From assembly GCA_041776485.1 (NCBI GenBank), contig JBHBQE010000018.1:122340-186339 (forward strand): a stretch of 64,000 nucleotides of DNA, given 5' to 3'. Made by a program: the position numbers and the translations under genes. This DNA is from JBHBQE01 sp041776485 (GTDB taxonomy: Bacteria; Bacillota; Clostridia; Lachnospirales; Lachnospiraceae). The notes under the pieces are model-generated. The model was not told the origin of the DNA. It saw only the letters and a list, made by a program, of their open reading frames with translations, and did not search any database. How positions within the stretch are numbered: the first letter of the stretch is position 1; each line of letters opens with the position of its first letter. This document shows positions 26,080 to 35,822 of the stretch, in pieces.

Positions 26080-27567
26080 TTACTTATTCCAATAATCGGT
26101 ATCTGTTTTTATATAATTTTTATCGGCATAAAACACCGGATTAATCCCTGATTTTTTCTGAGTTATATAATCTTTCAGACAATATAGCGCCGGTCGTATT
26201 AAAAGCAAAATAACAGGAATATTTATAATTACCATAAAGCCCTGTAGCATGTCTGCCGTATCCCATGCCATTTCTGCTGATAAAACCGTTCCAAGGAAAA
26301 CCAGAACAGTCGCAATAACCCTAAATACCAACATAAAATTTTTACCTGGATTCTTATTAAATAAAAATTTAATACATCCCTCGCAATAATAAATATTTCC
26401 GACTAATGTGGTGAATGCAAATAGACATAGTGAAAACGTAATAAATATATATCCCCATACACCAAATACTGAGGATAAACATTCCTGTATATAGATTGCC
26501 CCTGCATTCTCCTTCGTTCCCGCAATACCGGTAGACAGGCACATAAGCCCTGTGGCTGAGCAAATCAAAAGAGTATCAATAAATACTGAAAGCATTTGTA
26601 CAAGCCCCTGCTTTACCGGATGAGAAACATCTGCCGAAGCTGCGGCATTTGGTGCGGAACCCATACCTGCCTCATTTGAATATAGTCCACGCTTTAAACC
26701 AAGGTATAGGCAGGAATTTGTAAAAGCACCCATAACATTGGCTCGATTGCTTTTATTTAATGCATAAGCCACACCAGAGCCCGTAAATCCACCTATTATA
26801 GATTCAAAATCAAAAGCATTATCAAACATTAATTTAAACATGCTTCCTAAGTTTTGATAATTTATAATAAGAACAACAATAGAAACCAGGACATATACCA
26901 CACCCATAACAGGCACCATAAATCCGGTTACATCAGAAAGCCTTTTTGCACCGCCAAGGATTACCGCTCCAAACAATACCCCCAGAATAATTCCGATTGC
27001 TATCGGCGTGAATTTATTGTAGAAATAAAATACCTCAAAGGCAGACTGCAGGTTGTAAGCTGCTAACATATTATATCCTACAGCATAGGTTATAATTACT
27101 ATTACGGAAAAAACAGTCCCAAGCCACGGAGCTTTTAATGCATATTTCATATAATAAGAGGGGCCGCCATAACAAGAGCCGTCTGTATCTCTTTTCTTGT
27201 ATATTTGCGCAAGGGTAGATTCAATAAATGCAGAGGCACCGCCCAGAAAAGCGGTAATCCACATCCACACCAGAGCACCTGGACCTCCAAGACATATGGC
27301 TGTAGATACACCCAATATATTCCCCGTACCTACTCGACTTGCGGTAGATACCATAAGGGCAGAAAATGAAGACATGCCACCCTCCTTCGAGGGTTTTTCC
27401 ATAACTACACTTATCATTTCCTTAAAAAGTCTAATCTGTATAAATTTAGTGGAAATGGTAAAAATAATTCCTGCCCCTACCAGCAATAGCGGCACTATAT
27501 AGGGTCTGTATATAAACTCACTTACCTGACTGATTACCGAATAAATAAAATCAATTACTCCTGCCAT
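26080..27567 (-). CDS. Sodium:alanine (AGCS-family) symporter
   Basis: A 495-residue membrane protein with about 10-11 helices that takes up alanine or glycine with Na+. Family features include STASRVGTGNILGV, the GPGALVWMW segment and GLYSNEAGMGSAP, all typical of the AGCS group. I choose the ATG at 27567 because AGGGAG lies four bases before it; an ATG at 27594 has no ribosome site. A very strong promoter lies upstream at 27610-27639. Downstream, a 105-base gap separates it from the coiled-coil gene. Confidence 0.93.
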   Translation of the reverse strand: MAGVIDFIYSVISQVSEFIYRPYIVPLLLVGAGIIFTISTKFIQIRLFKEMISVVMEKPSKEGGMSSFSALMVSTASRVGTGNILGVSTAICLGGPGALVWMWITAFLGGASAFIESTLAQIYKKRDTDGSCYGGPSYYMKYALKAPWLGTVFSVIVIITYAVGYNMLAAYNLQSAFEVFYFYNKFTPIAIGIILGVLFGAVILGGAKRLSDVTGFMVPVMGVVYVLVSIVVLIINYQNLGSMFKLMFDNAFDFESIIGGFTGSGVAYALNKSNRANVMGAFTNSCLYLGLKRGLYSNEAGMGSAPNAAASADVSHPVKQGLVQMLSVFIDTLLICSATGLMCLSTGIAGTKENAGAIYIQECLSSVFGVWGYIFITFSLCLFAFTTLVGNIYYCEGCIKFLFNKNPGKNFMLVFRVIATVLVFLGTVLSAEMAWDTADMLQGFMVIINIPVILLLIRPALYCLKDYITQKKSGINPVFYADKNYIKTDTDYWNK

Positions 27568-27609
27568 AAAACTCCCTGTTCTGTAAATCACCATCTCAAA
27601 AACCGATGT

Positions 27610-27639
27610 ATTATATCATTTGTGGATTTGGGGTGTCAA
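27610..27639 (-). promoter_or_regulatory. Consensus vegetative promoter of the alanine symporter gene
   Basis: On the minus strand a perfect TTGACA (27634-27639) and a perfect TATAAT (27610-27615) are separated by 18 bases. The start codon lies about 42 bases downstream. This is the best promoter seen in the window. Confidence 0.75.
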
Positions 27640-27750
27640 TTTAGGGTAAGCAGACCAAGTTTATTGATTGATTCAGCAGCTAGAATGCTTAATTGTAACG
27701 CTACATTGAATAGGATACCGTATTATATTGGTAGTAAATATGCCAACAGA

Positions 27751-28494
27751 TTATTTTATGGCTCTTTCAAACACATATTCCAAGTCAGTTGAGCGTTCTT
27801 TATTATATGTGTAGCCCAGTCTGTTAAAGCCCTGTAGTTCTTTAGGTTTTGTAATATTATTTTCCGCCATAAACCTTACCATCTCTCCTCTAGCCATTTT
27901 TGCGTAAGTTCCCTTGGTAACAAGCTTGCCATTATGCTCTTCGCAAAATACAACGGTAATATATTTATCCTTAGGCTTTAAATATTTTTCTATACATTTA
28001 CTGTATTCCTTAGAGGCAAGGTTAATAATTGTGATATCCTCTAAACTTTTATATATCCTGGAACCCCAAAATTCATATAAATCCCTGTTCTGTCCGATAC
28101 TTAGCTTTGCCTGCATTTCCAGTCTATAGGGAACCACCCCATCCATAGGGGATAAAATACCATAAAACCCCGACAGGATACGAAGATGATCCTGCAAATA
28201 CTCTAAATGCTTTTTTTCAAAAACTGCAGGTGCCATATATTTATAGGCGATACCCTCATAGGATAAAATAGCTGGTGTCCCTATGACGGACAGTTTCATA
28301 TTTGTAATTCTATCAAAATTTTCTCCGGCTATTTTGTCATTACATGCCCATATAGTTTTTAGCTCCTCATAGGTTTTCTCTTTAAGCGCTGTTAGGATTT
28401 TCTCTGTGTACTCAATAAATATTGGCATACCCTGAACAGGTACACTGTCAGTATCTGTTTTCATCTTCTTTGCAGGAGATAAAATGATTTTCAC
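27751..28494 (-). CDS. yaaA: YaaA family protein (peroxide stress / iron)
   Basis: A 247-residue protein opening with ILSPAKKMKTDT and containing LSGFYGILSPMDGV, YRLEMQAKL and NLASKEYSK, all hallmarks of the UPF0246/YaaA family. In E. coli YaaA lowers free iron and so limits oxidative DNA damage. It starts with GTG that overlaps the last base of the peroxiredoxin stop, so the two are translationally coupled, which fits a shared role in peroxide defence. Confidence 0.93.
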   Translation of the reverse strand: MKIILSPAKKMKTDTDSVPVQGMPIFIEYTEKILTALKEKTYEELKTIWACNDKIAGENFDRITNMKLSVIGTPAILSYEGIAYKYMAPAVFEKKHLEYLQDHLRILSGFYGILSPMDGVVPYRLEMQAKLSIGQNRDLYEFWGSRIYKSLEDITIINLASKEYSKCIEKYLKPKDKYITVVFCEEHNGKLVTKGTYAKMARGEMVRFMAENNITKPKELQGFNRLGYTYNKERSTDLEYVFERAIK

Positions 28495-28949
28495 TACAAA
28501 ATTGCCTCAAACATGGTTTCCGGATCGGTTGCAGTTTTTACCTTATCATTGGCTTTTATAATAATACCATCTTCATCAATGAGATAAGTGGTACGAAGTA
28601 TACCCATATATACCTTACCGTAATTTTTCTTTTCTTTCCATGCATCATATTTTTTTATGACTTCATGCTCAGGGTCTGACAAAATGGTAAAATTAAGCCC
28701 GTACTTTTCCTCAAACTTTTTATGAGAAGCAATACTGTCCTTGCTAATTCCAAGAATAACAACATCCTTTTTCTTAAACTCCTCCACCTTTTGTGAATAT
28801 CCCGCTGCCTGCTTGCTGCAGCCCGGAGTATTGTCCTTGGGATAAAAATATAAAATTACTTTCTTGCCCCTATATTCACTTAATGTATGTATATCTCCGT
28901 TTTGATCCGGCAAAGAAAAATCCGGCGCTTTTGTTCCGATTGCTAACAT
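28494..28949 (-). CDS. bcp: Bcp-type peroxiredoxin (thiol peroxidase)
   Basis: A 151-residue thioredoxin-dependent peroxidase. The N-terminal KAPDFSLPDQNGD, the peroxidatic cysteine in NTPGCSKQAAGYSQ and the later SDPEHEVIKKYDAW match the Bcp/PrxQ group. A resolving cysteine five residues after the first, as in many PrxQ proteins, is absent (GCSKQA), so resolution must differ (1-Cys type). A strong AAGGAGG site precedes it. It is the first gene of a two-gene unit with yaaA. Confidence 0.93.
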   Translation of the reverse strand: MLAIGTKAPDFSLPDQNGDIHTLSEYRGKKVILYFYPKDNTPGCSKQAAGYSQKVEEFKKKDVVILGISKDSIASHKKFEEKYGLNFTILSDPEHEVIKKYDAWKEKKNYGKVYMGILRTTYLIDEDGIIIKANDKVKTATDPETMFEAIL

Positions 28950-29044
28950 AGTACCTCCTTAATGTGTGGTGAATTGCGGGATGTAATCATATTATCGGTT
29001 TCATTTTATATTACACTTGTTTAAAGGTTTGTACAAACTTTATA

Positions 29045-29518
29045 CTACTTTTTTCCTTTAAATACTTTAGAAAATATTATATATGCAAAGATTCCAGACA
29101 TAACACCAACAGAATCTATTATCATATCCCTAATCTGGCAGGCTCTGCCCGGGACAAAATATTGGTGGATTTCATCGGAAATGGCATAGGCTATTCCAAT
29201 GGCAATGCCATAAACTATAGCCTTCTTTACAGGCAAACTCCATGCTGACAAAGTTTCTATTAATAGAACCCCCAGTACAGCATATTCCGTAAAATGAGCC
29301 AGCTTCCTTATGGGGTAATCCCACTTTTCTGCAAATTCTCCTTGATCACTCTCCCTCCATGTTTCAAAATCAGCATACACTATATGTCCAAACATCCTGC
29401 CTACCATATGGCTTTGCCTGGTGGACTGGTCGCTGTTTCTTGCTGAGTATGCAAAGATAAGGCACATCCAAAGGATAGTGAGAAATGTTAATATAATTCT
29501 CTTAATTATTACTGTCAC
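29045..29518 (-). CDS. VanZ-like membrane protein
   Basis: A 157-residue protein with four membrane helices and the motifs of VanZ-like proteins: ARNSDQSTRQS after the first helix, KLAHFTEYAVLG in the second, SDEIHQYFVPGRACQIRD between the third and fourth, and DSVGVMSG in the last. VanZ confers modest teicoplanin resistance in one setting, but relatives occur widely in Firmicutes, and this one gives no evidence of resistance. It is directly after the polysaccharide locus, 57 bases downstream of the repeat protein. Confidence 0.88.
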   Translation of the reverse strand: MTVIIKRIILTFLTILWMCLIFAYSARNSDQSTRQSHMVGRMFGHIVYADFETWRESDQGEFAEKWDYPIRKLAHFTEYAVLGVLLIETLSAWSLPVKKAIVYGIAIGIAYAISDEIHQYFVPGRACQIRDMIIDSVGVMSGIFAYIIFSKVFKGKK

Positions 29519-29575
29519 AAGTACTCCCTGATTTAATTATTTGTTTGATTACAAAATATCATAAAATATGCTTTA

Positions 29576-31141
29576 TTAATTTTCCACCAACTCCCCTTCG
29601 CTGTCGTAACATTTATATGACACATTTCCCTCATTATCATATATAAACTCTACCACTGCATATTCGTTAACAGAATTAACAGGCATATCATTTATATCTA
29701 AATATGTTGTTTTATGCACCTTGCCATCCTCATTATAATCGTAAGCGATTCCAGCATAGCCATATATACAATCAGTCCTTTTTCCTGTAATATCCAAAAA
29801 ATGCTCACTTTTAATTTTATGCATGCCATTATAATCAATTGATAATGCAGCGTAACCCTTATCTCTGGTAAATATCCTGCCGTCAGTCCCTAAAAATGTT
29901 TGTTTAACAGTAAATCCAACATCATCATATTCGTAAATTATTCCCGCAATACCATCACACAAAGTTAAATTACCCTTTGTATCATAATAAAGGCTTTTTT
30001 CTACCCAGTTTTTTTCATTGTAATAATTTTCAATGCTTGCATACCCAAATTTATCTGCAACCGCCAAATTTTTCCCCTTATCATAATAGGATATCATTTT
30101 CATATTATCTTTCAGGCTTTCCTGCTTTTCATACGCATATCCAAAGGCATTAATAGTTGGTCTTTGTTTTTTATCTATATAGCATTTCCACTCACTTCCA
30201 TCATTGTCATATTCATATAAAATACCAGCATAACCATCGTTACATAATGTCAGATTATTTTTATTATCATAATACTTCTCTGCCACAAGCTGATGTTTTT
30301 TATTATATTTATATTCAACCGCCATATACCCATCTGAGTTTCTCTCTAATTTATCATTTGCATTAAGATACTCTATCCTGGATACCTGTTCATCCTTGGA
30401 ATAATATTTCTTACACCGGGGAACTCCTGATACCTCAAGCAGAGCATATCTGCTGGATTGATAGATTGGGGCGAATCCGGATTGAATATATAATATCAGA
30501 ATCTCGTTATTAGGCAAAATCAGAAAATCAGAGCCTTCTTCACCACATTTACTCATAAGTGCATAAGGTTCTTCTGAGGAATCAAATGTCGAATTATAAT
30601 GTATAGAAGCATCATACTGCCTGATATATCTGGATACACCGTCAAGCCCCTCTACAAAGGAAACCGAAGCATCCTCCTTTCTGCGTTCACTGATTATATG
30701 ACATATTTCCAATACATCATCAGGCATTTTATATTTATTCTCTGCTTTGGATACCCAGTCCAGCTTATAGAAGTTTGTACCTGAAAGGGAAATTATTAAT
30801 ATAATTATAATAAGTGCAGATATTTTTTTGTACGGCTTCTCATTTGTTATTAAAAGGGTAAATCCATAAGCTATAGCAATAAATACAGGCAAAAGCGTGT
30901 ATTGCCTGCAGTAATATGCTGCTCCCCCCATGCCCCACACATATTCTCCTGCAATAATAAATATTGGACTTACTAAAAAAAGATATACTAACGCTGTATA
31001 CCATACTATCATTCTTTTATTACTATCCTTTTTTTCAAGTAATATAATTAATAAAAGGGAAATTAGAAATATAACCCTAAATGGCGATTCACCCCAAAAA
31101 ACGCTTTCGTTCTGCTTTACAGTTTCTAAAATATTCTGCAA
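29576..31141 (-). CDS. Membrane protein with C-terminal GYA/YD-type repeats (second half of a DUF6077-like pair)
   Basis: A 521-residue protein. Residues 1 to ~130 contain about four membrane helices with a GAAYYCRQYTLLPV segment. Residues ~258-511 hold eight imperfect repeats of about 32 residues plus a partial ninth, each with a pattern like GYA-x5-Y-x-Y-x(2)-G-x(5)-Y-x-D, resembling cell-surface YD or WG-type repeats. The repeats lie outside the membrane or form a globular extracellular region. It starts with TTG, five bases after the upstream membrane protein's stop and with GAGG seven bases before it. The upstream protein ends in a membrane helix and this one starts with one, so the two may be halves of one ancestral protein. 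Confidence 0.6.
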   Translation of the reverse strand: MQNILETVKQNESVFWGESPFRVIFLISLLLIILLEKKDSNKRMIVWYTALVYLFLVSPIFIIAGEYVWGMGGAAYYCRQYTLLPVFIAIAYGFTLLITNEKPYKKISALIIIILIISLSGTNFYKLDWVSKAENKYKMPDDVLEICHIISERRKEDASVSFVEGLDGVSRYIRQYDASIHYNSTFDSSEEPYALMSKCGEEGSDFLILPNNEILILYIQSGFAPIYQSSRYALLEVSGVPRCKKYYSKDEQVSRIEYLNANDKLERNSDGYMAVEYKYNKKHQLVAEKYYDNKNNLTLCNDGYAGILYEYDNDGSEWKCYIDKKQRPTINAFGYAYEKQESLKDNMKMISYYDKGKNLAVADKFGYASIENYYNEKNWVEKSLYYDTKGNLTLCDGIAGIIYEYDDVGFTVKQTFLGTDGRIFTRDKGYAALSIDYNGMHKIKSEHFLDITGKRTDCIYGYAGIAYDYNEDGKVHKTTYLDINDMPVNSVNEYAVVEFIYDNEGNVSYKCYDSEGELVEN

Positions 31142-31145
31142 ATTC

Positions 31146-32192
31146 TTACCTCAACCATAGATATAAAAATGCTGCCAAGCTTGGATATCCAATAGCATAA
31201 AAAACATAAATTATATTTTTCTTTGAATATATTTTTTTTATATAAATTATTGTTAATGCAAAGGATATTACATACATGGTTATTATGCCCCCAAGAGAAA
31301 ATGAAACAGAAGCCAATGACAAAATCACAAGAAAAATCCCTTTGAATAAACTGTATTCACTTACTATTATGTCTGAATAATAGGTTAATATAAAAGGAAG
31401 CATTGCCGTCGCTAAAATTGCCTTCCCTTGCCAAATTGGACCAAGCAACCTGAAGGTTGGAGTATAAAAACTAAATAATCCATACATATATACTAATGAT
31501 AATATGGTTAAAAAAATAAATAAGTCTATCCTCTTACTAAAAAGTTTTTTCCCTATTAATCCATAGCAGGAATATGACAGCAAAACAAGAAACACCGGTA
31601 ATAATGTATGGGATACTATCATAACATGAATTCCAAAGACCTTCGACAAATACGCATTAAACATTAAGAACGTTTGAAACGCATACTTAATGTGTATAAT
31701 AGGAGAATAAATACCTGTTATCTCATTTGTAAAGAACATCCTATTATCATAAATGGCTGCATTTTCATAAGCAACATATAATATGTCATCATTAGTCCAG
31801 TCACCATAATCTGAAACTAAGGCTTTATAAATAATAAACCCAAAAATACCTATGAAGATAATTAAACATAAAATTTCCCACTTGTCCCATTTTGATATAT
31901 TGATAACATCCTGAGCAGAATTCTTTATAATCTGAACTGTATTCTTTTTAAACAGTGCAAATATACAGATTGCAATAATAAGAATTGTATAAATCCATGT
32001 CAGTATATGAAAAGGAACTCCGGCATATATCATTGGAAAACAAATTAAATGCCAAATTCCGACAGCAAAGAAAAACCCTATGGGATATAAAAGTATAGCG
32101 GATTTTTCCTTGAATATACTTTCCCATAATGTTCCGAGGATTATAGGAACAACAAGCAATACTATTCCAAAAATCAATGCCTTTAAAATCAT
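31146..32192 (-). CDS. Multi-pass membrane protein (DUF6077-like, N-terminal half)
   Basis: A 348-residue protein with about nine to ten membrane helices, without other motifs apart from a soluble stretch of about 45 residues containing YGDWTNDDILYVAYENAA and YSPIIHIKYAFQTF. This layout resembles DUF6077 membrane proteins that occur in surface-polysaccharide loci of Lachnospiraceae and may be glycosyltransferases or polymerases of the GT-C type. The final residues end inside a helix (FLYLWLR), which is abrupt for a complete protein. The following gene starts five bases later. The family name is from memory and the catalytic role is not known. Confidence 0.6.
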   Translation of the reverse strand: MILKALIFGIVLLVVPIILGTLWESIFKEKSAILLYPIGFFFAVGIWHLICFPMIYAGVPFHILTWIYTILIIAICIFALFKKNTVQIIKNSAQDVINISKWDKWEILCLIIFIGIFGFIIYKALVSDYGDWTNDDILYVAYENAAIYDNRMFFTNEITGIYSPIIHIKYAFQTFLMFNAYLSKVFGIHVMIVSHTLLPVFLVLLSYSCYGLIGKKLFSKRIDLFIFLTILSLVYMYGLFSFYTPTFRLLGPIWQGKAILATAMLPFILTYYSDIIVSEYSLFKGIFLVILSLASVSFSLGGIITMYVISFALTIIYIKKIYSKKNIIYVFYAIGYPSLAAFLYLWLR

Positions 32193-32216
32193 ATTTTATA
32201 TAAGCGTCCCTCAAAA

Positions 32217-33413
32217 TTAAACTTTTTCCTGAAATGTATCCGGATATTTTTCATTAAATATCTCATTACAGGTCATTACCGTCACAAGGTTTTCTGTATC
32301 GGAAAGATTGATAATATTGTGTGTCCAGCCCGGAATCATGTGAATCGCCTCAATCTTTTCTCCGGAAACCTCAAATTCTACCTTTTCTCCGGTATTAATA
32401 TTTCTCTCCTGAATTAGTCCATGACCCGACACAACTATAAATATTTCCCATTTACTATTATGCCAATGCTGACCCTTAGTAATCCCAGGCTTACTAATAT
32501 TAATTGAAACCTGCCCGCAATCTTCTGTATGTATTAATTCCGTAAATGAGCCTCTTTCATCCACATTCATCTTAAGTGAATACTTGAACTTTTCTACAGG
32601 TAAATAAGTAAGATACAAGGAAAAAAGTTTTTTAGCAAAGGAATTTTCAGGCATTTTAGGCATTAATAAGGTGTTCGGCATATTTTTAAATTCCATTAAT
32701 AAATCTACAATCTCCCCAAGAGTAACATTATGGGTATTAGGAACTATGCAGTACTTCCCACTTTTATTTTCAATAGCAGTCACACCATTATATTCGCAAT
32801 GAATTTCCTTGCCCTCCAGCAAATCAAACATTCCATTTACCAGATCATCAATATATAAAAGTTCCAAATCGGTTCCCCTGTCATTAACAGTAAATTTCTC
32901 ATCATTGGCAATCGCCCAGCAAAATGTTGATACTGCTGAATTATAGTTTGGCTTTGAGTGGCCCATTAAATTGGGGAAACGATATACAAAAACCTTAGCA
33001 CCTGTTTCCTTTTCATAATCAAAAAAAAGCTCCTCCCCCGCCCGCTTGGAGCACCCATACTCCGAATTACCAAATCTTCCGGCAAGGGCTGCCTGTATTG
33101 AAGAGGACAGCATAATAGGCGCTTTATTATTATATTGTTTCAGAGTATCTAAAAGTAAAGAGGCAAAGCCAAAATTTCCCTTCATGAAATCCTCTTGATT
33201 TTGAGGACGATTAACACCGGCGAGATTAAACACAAAGTCTGCTTTCTCACAATACTTATCAAGCTCTTCATGAGTGGAGGCAACATCATATTCAAAAATT
33301 TCATCTATATGGATATCAGGTCTTGTTCGGTTTTTATTATCTCTGATATTTTTTAAATTGTTGACCAAGGCAGTTCCCACCATACCCTTGGCACCTGTGA
33401 CTAATATATTCAT
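32217..33413 (-). CDS. capF: CapF-type UDP-2-acetamido-2,6-dideoxy-hexulose reductase
   Basis: A 398-residue bifunctional protein: N-terminal short-chain dehydrogenase (VTGAKGMVG dinucleotide loop, CSKRAGEELFFDYE with the catalytic lysine region) and C-terminal cupin domain (VSGHGLIQERNIN, HMIPGWTHNIINL with metal-binding His). CapF is the C3-epimerising/C4-reducing enzyme in UDP-L-FucNAc synthesis, acting after CapE. The order in this operon is CapE first, then CapF, as usual. In Staphylococcus CapG follows to epimerise C2, but no CapG-like gene is seen here. Confidence 0.88.
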   Translation of the reverse strand: MNILVTGAKGMVGTALVNNLKNIRDNKNRTRPDIHIDEIFEYDVASTHEELDKYCEKADFVFNLAGVNRPQNQEDFMKGNFGFASLLLDTLKQYNNKAPIMLSSSIQAALAGRFGNSEYGCSKRAGEELFFDYEKETGAKVFVYRFPNLMGHSKPNYNSAVSTFCWAIANDEKFTVNDRGTDLELLYIDDLVNGMFDLLEGKEIHCEYNGVTAIENKSGKYCIVPNTHNVTLGEIVDLLMEFKNMPNTLLMPKMPENSFAKKLFSLYLTYLPVEKFKYSLKMNVDERGSFTELIHTEDCGQVSINISKPGITKGQHWHNSKWEIFIVVSGHGLIQERNINTGEKVEFEVSGEKIEAIHMIPGWTHNIINLSDTENLVTVMTCNEIFNEKYPDTFQEKV

Positions 33414-33490
33414 ATGGGAATTTCCTTTTTATTTTTATTTATAATTAATATTTATATACCAATATCGTTTATATCTGCTATGAAAATATC

Positions 33491-34528
33491 CTATATCTCG
33501 CTATGCAGTCTATCTTGGATATAGGAAAGTGCAGCTATCTTTTCTTTTGTCTGTTCAACTGTAAGTAGCGTTGTATTGTTGCTGTTAAACTCCGTCAGAG
33601 TATTCCTTTTTGCATTGCCCTGGCTAAAGTATTTATCATAATTCAACCCTCTTTTATCACAGGGTACTCTGTAATAATCTCCCATATCAATGGCATTGGC
33701 ACATTCCTCGTTGGTAAGTAATGTTTCATACATTTTTTCACCATGACGTATTCCAATTATTTTTATTTCATCTTGATTTCCATTAAATAGTTCACACACC
33801 GCCAATGCCTGAGTTTTTATAGTACAAGCAGGAGCCTTTTGTACCAGAATATCTCCGTGCTCTCCATTCTCAAAGGCAAACAAAACCAAGTCTACCGCTT
33901 CCTCCAATGACATAATAAACCTTGTCATATTTTCATCAGTAATAGTTATCGGAGCTTTAGACTGAATTTGGTCTATCCACAGAGGTATTACAGAACCTCT
34001 GGAACACATAACATTCCCATATCTTGTACAACAAATTTTTGTTTTTTTTGTGGTACGACTTTTGGCTACAATTACCTTTTCCATCATTGCCTTAGATGTA
34101 CCCATGGCATTTACCGGATAAGCAGCCTTATCCGTGGATAAACATACAACAGACTCAACCCCCTCGTCAATTGCTGCAGTAAGCACATTTTCTGTACCAA
34201 GCACATTAGTTTTTACCGCCTCTATCGGAAAAAATTCACAGGAAGGTACCTGCTTTAGAGCCGCAGCATGAAAAATATAATCCACACCATACATTGCTCT
34301 TTTTACAGAATCAATATCCCTGACATCCCCAATATAAAAGCTTATTTTATCCGCCACATGAGGCATTTTAACCTGAAATTCATGTCTCATATCATCCTGC
34401 TTTTTTTCATCTCTCGAAAAAATACGGATTTCCCCTATATCGGTATCTAAAAATCTATTCAATACCGCATTCCCAAAGGAGCCTGTGCCTCCGGTGATTA
34501 ATAAAGTTTTATTTTTAAACGCTGACAT
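33491..34528 (-). CDS. capE: CapE-type UDP-GlcNAc 4,6-dehydratase/5-epimerase
   Basis: A 345-residue SDR enzyme that removes water from UDP-GlcNAc and inverts C5 to give an L-configured 4-keto-6-deoxy sugar nucleotide. The NAD-binding loop TGGTGSFGNAVLNRF, the DVRDIDSVKRAM segment, LSTDKAAYPVNAMG with the catalytic Lys region, and the NEECANAIDMGDYYRVP tail match the FlaA1/CapE group. The shorter soluble form (no membrane domain) separates it from PglF. It feeds CapF downstream. Confidence 0.92.
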   Translation of the reverse strand: MSAFKNKTLLITGGTGSFGNAVLNRFLDTDIGEIRIFSRDEKKQDDMRHEFQVKMPHVADKISFYIGDVRDIDSVKRAMYGVDYIFHAAALKQVPSCEFFPIEAVKTNVLGTENVLTAAIDEGVESVVCLSTDKAAYPVNAMGTSKAMMEKVIVAKSRTTKKTKICCTRYGNVMCSRGSVIPLWIDQIQSKAPITITDENMTRFIMSLEEAVDLVLFAFENGEHGDILVQKAPACTIKTQALAVCELFNGNQDEIKIIGIRHGEKMYETLLTNEECANAIDMGDYYRVPCDKRGLNYDKYFSQGNAKRNTLTEFNSNNTTLLTVEQTKEKIAALSYIQDRLHSEI

Positions 34529-34582
34529 ACCTTCATATTACGGCATTTGCCAACTGCCGCAACTATCCTTTCTTTATATAAC

Positions 34583-35722
34583 CTACTTCCTGATTCTTTT
34601 CTCAAGTCCTAAAAATTCATATAGTCTTATACCCATATTATACAGCTTTTCCTGACTTTTAAAATGCTCACGACATTTTGGCAACTCATAGAATCGCCAT
34701 AACTCATCTTCCGTTATTTCCAGCCTCCTTGCCACCTCTTTAAACATCTCCATACCCTCTTCTTCAGATACAGGGGGTTCTTCTAAAATTTTTAACGCTT
34801 CTTCACGTGCCATTTGCTCTGTAACAACCAAGCTGGATAATTGAGCGCGTCGAATGTCGTGTCCGAATTTCTTAGGCATCCACCAACCTTCAAGAAATTT
34901 GGTAAGTAAATCTTCAAAGTGCTTTTGACCATATGGTACATATCCGTATTCATTGGATAAGGTTTCAACCATCTCTTTCTTAGTAAAAGACACAAAATTA
35001 AGTGGTGTAATAGTTTTTACGCCCAATATATATGGTATCCAGAATTTATGCTTAAACCCAGTCGTAAAAGTATAATTTTTTATCGGAATTTTACAATATT
35101 TTTTTATAACATCTTTCATAAATGTCCCATCGCCTGTAGGTCCACCATCCCTTGACCATGAGTTGGGATCTGCTACGATTTCTGTGGAAATATTATAGCC
35201 ATTTAAAATATACTTAACTCCCAATTTCTGCGAATACTTATCTATCACTGCAATAAAAGCGTGATCCTGTGGAGCATCTAAATTTTCCAGTCCTGTTCTA
35301 AACCATGCCAACTGCATTTGGCGCATTTCTTCCCAATCCATTTTTTCTATATGGAGCTTAACACCTAGTTTATCTGTTAATTTTTTTATATTACTCTCTG
35401 CCACCGGCAGGTTCCAACCGGCATCAATATGAAAAACAAAAGGTCTAAGTCCCCATTCCTTTACTGCCAAATGCAGCATATATGAACTGTCAAGCCCACC
35501 GCTCAATCCAAGAATGCAGTCATATTGTTTACTCTCACCCTTTTTCTTTATCCTGTCAATAAGGGTCTTTAATTCATCTTCATGCCCTTTTCCAAAATTC
35601 CACATTGGCAGTATCCGCTTCTCATATTCATTACAACGGTTACATACTCCTTCATTGTCAAATTCAATATCTTCATCAGTAGTATCCATTACACATCTTG
35701 AGCACCTTTGGTATTCTCTCAT
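34583..35722 (-). CDS. N-acetyl sugar amidotransferase (WbpG family)
   Basis: An ATP-dependent PP-loop enzyme of 379 residues from the ATG at 35722, chosen because AAGGAG lies five bases before it (a GTG two codons earlier is less likely). Near the N-terminus is a zinc-ribbon pair (CSRC and CNRC); then LGLSGGLDSSYML, the ATP pyrophosphatase loop, and DGTFMKDVIKKYCK. WbpG-type enzymes convert an acetamido group to an acetamidino group on sugars such as ManNAc3NAcA or L-FucNAc; they normally receive ammonia from HisH- and HisF-like partners, which are not found in this window. It sits between the CapE gene and a WbuB-like transferase. Confidence 0.87.
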   Translation of the reverse strand: MREYQRCSRCVMDTTDEDIEFDNEGVCNRCNEYEKRILPMWNFGKGHEDELKTLIDRIKKKGESKQYDCILGLSGGLDSSYMLHLAVKEWGLRPFVFHIDAGWNLPVAESNIKKLTDKLGVKLHIEKMDWEEMRQMQLAWFRTGLENLDAPQDHAFIAVIDKYSQKLGVKYILNGYNISTEIVADPNSWSRDGGPTGDGTFMKDVIKKYCKIPIKNYTFTTGFKHKFWIPYILGVKTITPLNFVSFTKKEMVETLSNEYGYVPYGQKHFEDLLTKFLEGWWMPKKFGHDIRRAQLSSLVVTEQMAREEALKILEEPPVSEEEGMEMFKEVARRLEITEDELWRFYELPKCREHFKSQEKLYNMGIRLYEFLGLEKRIRK

Positions 35723-35822
35723 ATACACTCCTTATCGATTTTCCATTTACCATTCCCACCTAATATCCACCTCATTGGCCTGAAAGTCAATAAGTATACA
35801 TCGCCCTAAAGGGTTTGGCCAA

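Noticed and set aside
29045..29518. VanZ-like gene as evidence of glycopeptide resistance
   Set aside because: No vanA/B, vanX or ligase genes are present and VanZ relatives are common in sensitive species.
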